NCBI GenBank assembly: GCA_937877295.1
Contig: CALFIV010000125.1
Location: 1 to 8,972, forward strand
From: an uncultured Clostridia bacterium
GTDB lineage: Bacteria > Bacillota_A > Clostridia > Christensenellales > CAG-138
DNA: 8,972 bases
Reading direction: 5' to 3'
The notes under the pieces: model-generated
Told to the model about the DNA's origin: nothing
Databases searched by the model: none
Seen by the model: only the letters and a program-made list of their open reading frames with translations
Part shown: piece after piece, positions 5,951-8,972 of the stretch
Layout: each line of letters opens with the position of its first letter
How positions within the stretch are numbered: position 1 is the first letter of the stretch
Program-made: the position numbers and the translations under genes

Positions 5951-7438
5951 ATGGACTGGATTGTCAATCTTCCGCTGTTCGCCGTCGTCGCGTGTCTGAT
6001 CTCGGCGGTCGTCAGCTCTGTGCTGCCCGGAAAAGCCGCGCGGCAGCTGTCGCTGTCGCTGTGTTCGGCCGTTGCGGTCGGCTTCGGCCTTCTGACGTAC
6101 TACGGCGCGGCGGCAGGCGTCGGCACGACCTACCTGATGGGACACTATCCGCATCCGTGGGGCAACGAGCTCTACTTTGCGATCCTTGAACCGCTGCTGG
6201 TGTGCGTGTTCGCCGTCGTCATGGGGCTCTGTCTGCTCGGCGGCAAAAAGCATCTCGAGGAGGACCTCGAAAACGGCAAGCACCGCATGTACTATGTGAT
6301 GAGCGATCTCGTGCTGTCGGCACTGATCGTGCTCTCCACGACCAACGATATCTTTACCGGCTACGTCTTCATCGAGATCTGCACGATCGCCTCCTGCGGA
6401 CTTCTGATGATCCGGCAGATCGGCCGCACGACGCTCGCTTCGATCCGCTACATGATCTTTTCGCTGATCGGCTCGGGTCTGTTTCTGCTCGGCGTGATCC
6501 TGCTGTACGCGATCACGGGGCATCTTCTGATGCCAAACCTCAAGGATTCGATCGGAGCGCTGTGGGAAAGCGGCGATTATCGCATTTCGCTGCTCACCGC
6601 CATGAGCCTGATCACGATCGGTCTTGCGATCAAAAGCGGTCTGTTTCCGTTCCATTTCTGGATGCCGGATACCTACGGCTACGCGACGCCGGCGTCGGGC
6701 GGAATCCTCTCGGGTCTCGTCTCCAAAGGCTATATCTTTTTCCTGCTCCGTGTGATCTTTCGCGTGTTCGGCACGGACGTCTTTTACCGGAGCGGTCTTT
6801 CCAATATCCTGTTCGTGTTCGGCACGGTCGGCATCATGGTCGGCAGCATCAGCGCGCTGCGCGAAAAGGACGTGTTCCGCATGATCGCCTATTCGTCCGC
6901 GGCGCAGATCGGCTACATCTACATGGGCATCGGTATTTCGCCGGCGCTTGGCGCGCTGGCCGCGGTGTTCCACATCCTGACGCATGCGATCACAAAGCCG
7001 CCGCTGTTCCTTTCGGCGGCGCAGCTCACGGATACGGCGGGCGGCCGCAAGCGCGGCGACTGGCGCGGCGCGGGTCAGCGGAACAAGCTTGCCGCGCTGA
7101 CCTTTACCGTCTGCGCGTTTTCGATGATCGGCATTCCCCTGACGATGGGGTTTGTCAGCAAATACCGGTTTGCGATGGCGGCGTTTGAGCGCACGAATCT
7201 GCTCGTGCCGACGCTGATCGTCCTTGCTCTCAGTACGATCCTGAACGCATGGTATTTCATGCGCGTGATCATCGGTCTCTATCTCATGCCGCGCACGGAG
7301 AATCTGAACCGTCTGACCGTCGGCGGTCAGGGCGTGTATTCCGTTTCTGCGATCGCGTTCGTCGGCATGAACATTCTGCTCGGCGTGGCTGCAGAGCCGC
7401 TGGTGCAGCTACTGGAACGCGGGCTCGGCCTGCTGTAA
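5951..7438 (+). CDS. mrpD: Proton-pumping antiporter subunit D (MrpD/NuoN-like, MbhH-like)
   Basis: A 495-residue polytopic protein with about 14 membrane helices, the large ion-translocating subunit homologous to NuoN/NuoM of complex I. Key residues are visible: E142 in YVFIEICTIASCG (helix 5), K228 in IKSGLFPFHFWMPDTY (helix 7), K259 in LVSKGYIFFLLR (helix 8), and H341, H345 and K349 in FHILTHAITKPPLFL, the central charged axis. REKDVFRMIAYSSAAQIGY (about 304-322) is the conserved loop and helix. The length is normal. It begins three bases after the mrpC stop with a weak ribosome site (GGGGTGTAA), so it relies on coupling. Within the cytoplasmic membrane it should couple H+ and Na+ movement together with the other subunits. 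Confidence 0.94.
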   Translation: MDWIVNLPLFAVVACLISAVVSSVLPGKAARQLSLSLCSAVAVGFGLLTYYGAAAGVGTTYLMGHYPHPWGNELYFAILEPLLVCVFAVVMGLCLLGGKKHLEEDLENGKHRMYYVMSDLVLSALIVLSTTNDIFTGYVFIEICTIASCGLLMIRQIGRTTLASIRYMIFSLIGSGLFLLGVILLYAITGHLLMPNLKDSIGALWESGDYRISLLTAMSLITIGLAIKSGLFPFHFWMPDTYGYATPASGGILSGLVSKGYIFFLLRVIFRVFGTDVFYRSGLSNILFVFGTVGIMVGSISALREKDVFRMIAYSSAAQIGYIYMGIGISPALGALAAVFHILTHAITKPPLFLSAAQLTDTAGGRKRGDWRGAGQRNKLAALTFTVCAFSMIGIPLTMGFVSKYRFAMAAFERTNLLVPTLIVLALSTILNAWYFMRVIIGLYLMPRTENLNRLTVGGQGVYSVSAIAFVGMNILLGVAAEPLVQLLERGLGLL

Positions 7439-7447
7439 GGAGGGTGT

Positions 7448-7729
7448 ATGAATTCTGTTCTTTTAATTGCATTGCTGCTGTTGCCGATCGGCTTCGGAAC
7501 CGCGCTTGCGTGCATGAAGCAAAAACCCAAACGCGCGGCGGACGCGGTCTTCCTCATCGGAAACGCGCTCGAGGCCTGCGCATGCCTCGTGTATCTCTGC
7601 CTGCCGGACGCGAAGGTGCATCTGTTTTCGATGACCGACGCGCTGTCCGTCGGGTTTGCAACCGACGCCGCAAGCCGGATCTTTCTCGCTGTCGGCGTGT
7701 TTGGCTTCCTCTTTGCCGGCGTCTACGCC
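7448..7729 (+). CDS. Second proton-pumping MrpD/NuoL-like subunit, N-terminal fragment cut at a junction
   Basis: Begins at ATG 7448 with a strong AAGGAGG site (7437-7443), nine bases after the mrpD stop. The first 94 codons fit the N-terminus of a proton-conducting antiporter subunit: helix 1 (SVLLIALLLLPIGFGTALA), a basic loop (KQKPKR), helix 2 (FLIGNALEACACLVYLCL), an outer strand (LFSMTDALSVGF), and DAASRIFLAVGVFGFLFAGVYA, matching the family's D-x-x-SR-x-F helix that normally continues as [FY]xYM. After codon 94 the frame stays open to the window end but only as the complement of a phage terminase, so about 80% of the gene is missing. It could be a second MrpD (MbxH'-like) or the NuoL-like part of a split MrpA; the fragment is too short to decide. 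Confidence 0.75.
7712..7729. other. Junction between antiporter operon and phage terminase (chimera or rearrangement)
   Basis: Plus-strand sequence reads as antiporter (ending FLFAGVYA) up to 7729, while minus-strand sequence reads as terminase (ending FMLGVDAGK) down to about 7712, so the two overlap in an interval of 18 bases or less. The interval holds GGCGTCTACGCC (7718-7729), a near-palindrome whose two strands encode GVYA and GVDA. This suggests joining at short shared sequence. No attachment-site repeat, integrase or transposon end is visible. Confidence 0.65.
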
Positions 7730-8972
7730 CAGCATGAATTTCGCGCCGTCTCCCTGGCTGCGCTTCATGGGGCGGCACTCCGGTTTTCCCTCGCCTTTCT
7801 CGCCCTTGATAGGCCAGATCCGGCGGGAGGCCCGCTTGGCGCACTCTTTATAGATCGATGTCGTATGATGTCCGCCGGAGTCGATGAACGTTGCCAGCAC
7901 CCGCATTTTCATGCCGTTTTTCATCTTCCATTCCCGGTCCAGCAGGGCGTCCACTTCCTCCCAGACCCCCGGCGCATCCGCCCGGCCCGGGATCACGCCG
8001 CGGCTGATGCCCCAGCTCTGGCCGTCCCGGTCCCAGCCGACGACCTCGTATTCCAGGCGGTTGTCCTGCGTGTCCATCCCCATCGTCAGGAGAAGGACGC
8101 CCTCGGGCACCTCCGCGTCATAGTGCTCGCGGCGTTTGTACAGCTGTTCGTCCAGGCCGCTGTTGGTGTGTATCTCCCAGGTCTCGCCGAAGATCGTGTT
8201 ATACACGGTTTTCAGCTTCTCCGGATCCTTTCCTGCTTTCAGGAATTTCCGCACGATCTCCTTCCAGTCAGACCAGGGGGACATAAAAGCGTTCAGCCGG
8301 AAGGATCGTATGCCGTTTTCGACAGCGCGCGGATTCTTGCTCACCCATTTGGCCGGCAGCCGCTTCGCCTCGAATTCGTCGATCTGCCGCTCACATACCG
8401 GGCAGCGCCAGGCCACCCGCTTCACCTTGTAATCCTCGTCTCCGCTGGCATTGGTGAAGTTTTCCTTCTCAAACTTGATATCGGCAAATCGGATATAACT
8501 GAAAGAGTGGCAGTACGGACATTCCGTGTGCCACTCTTCCTGTGTTCCGTTCAGATAGTCGGTCTCGATCTTGGATTTCCCCTTTATCGTCGGCGTGGAA
8601 GTCTTTACGATCTTCCGATTGTGGCGAAAGGTCTCTGTTCGGCGTTCCGCCAGCTCCTGCGGATCGCCCTCGGTGCCGGCGCTGACGGGAAAACGGTCCG
8701 TCTCGTCCATGAAGATGTATCGCACCGGCTTACTGGCCAGGTCGGCGGGACTGTTCGCCCCGATGATGGCAAGGCTCCCGCCGGGAAACGTCTTCATGGT
8801 GATGGTGTTCGCCGCGTCCCGGCTCCGGGCTTTGAATACCTTTTCCCGCAGCGTGGGGCAGGCGTTTATCATGGGCTGGATACGGCGCTTGGAATAGTCC
8901 TCCGCCACCCTGTCCGTCGGCTGTATGTAAAGCATCGGGCCGGGATCGTTGTCCATGGCGCAGCCCATCATG
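7712..8972 (-). CDS. Phage terminase large subunit, GpA family (partial at both ends)
   Basis: Large subunit of the DNA-packaging motor of a tailed phage. It enters from the right edge without its N-terminus, so the Walker A region is missing; the first visible residues (MLYIQPTDRVAED) follow it. Counting from 8971: Walker B with catalytic Glu FMDETD (D89, E90); coupling motif TSTPTIKG (124-131); a C4 zinc-knuckle pattern with CPYC (151-154) and CPVC (190-193); the nuclease domain with MGMDTQDNRLE (D300) and TFIDSGGHHT (D364); then WPIKGEKGEGKP. The recognisable protein ends at about residue 420 (FMLGVDAGK). The frame remains open to 7463, but that stretch is only the complement of the antiporter gene. 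About 70-100 N-terminal and an unknown number of C-terminal residues are missing. It must come from a prophage or phage; no other phage gene is in the window. Confidence 0.9.

Noticed and set aside
7463..7711. The terminase frame continues on the minus strand to a stop at 7463.
   Set aside because: This stretch is antisense to a recognisable antiporter N-terminus with a strong ribosome site. The terminase motifs end near 7712, so the continuation is a shadow.
7730..8972. The frame of the second MrpD-like gene stays open on the plus strand to the window end (over 500 codons in all).
   Set aside because: After 7729 it is the exact complement, codon on codon, of the terminase. It has no membrane helices or antiporter motifs, and the terminase on the other strand shows Walker B, zinc-knuckle and nuclease motifs.
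7600..8972. An integrated prophage with its boundary at 7729.
   Set aside because: No integrase, attachment-site repeat or other phage gene is seen, and a terminase cut inside its coding region is not a normal prophage end.

Overview
This window looks like a moderately GC-rich (by eye, well above 50%) bacterial chromosome segment. The best guess is an anaerobic Clostridia-type Firmicute. The evidence for that is purine-rich Shine-Dalgarno sites before most genes, sigma-A type promoters, and an Mrp-type antiporter operon of the split, Mbh-like kind common in such anaerobes. The lineage is an inference from gene content and style; no rRNA or marker gene is present.

Positions 1-1944 (minus strand) hold the start of an uptake operon. 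The first gene encodes a HAD-superfamily hydrolase with an unusual DMGGT nucleophile motif. Next, after 28 bases, comes a binding-protein-dependent ABC permease of the two-domain Fe3+/sugar-phosphate/spermidine-like class, cut by the left edge. A near-consensus promoter (TTGACA-17-TAAGAT) is followed at once by a perfect 20-bp LacI-family-type palindrome, so the operon is probably repressed by a LacI-type regulator encoded elsewhere.

Positions 1926-2222 are the divergent control region. It also holds a second, imperfect copy of the palindrome and a TGnTATAAT promoter for the plus-strand genes. The first plus-strand gene (2223-3224) is a cytosolic endonuclease/exonuclease/phosphatase-fold hydrolase.

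Positions 3319-7729 (plus strand) hold a tightly packed, mostly overlapping operon for a multisubunit cation/proton antiporter: MrpE, MrpF, MrpG, a DUF4040/MbhD-like protein, an MbhE-MrpB fusion, MrpC, MrpD (proton-pumping, about 14 membrane segments) and the N-terminus of a second MrpD/NuoL-like subunit. The order follows the antiporter module of archaeal Mbh/Mbx/Mbs complexes (A-B-C-D-EF-G-H-H'). The subunits would assemble in the membrane and exchange Na+ for H+. Whether redox subunits follow cannot be seen.

At about 7712-7729 the second MrpD-like gene stops being recognisable, and the rest of the window (to 8972) is the opposite strand of a phage terminase large subunit (GpA family), cut at both ends. 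The join lies in a near-palindromic 12-mer that encodes GVYA in the antiporter frame and GVDA in the terminase frame. An assembly or amplification chimera, or a real deletion/insertion at microhomology, are the options. No integrase or attachment site is visible, and I favour an artefact or illegitimate recombination over ordinary prophage integration.
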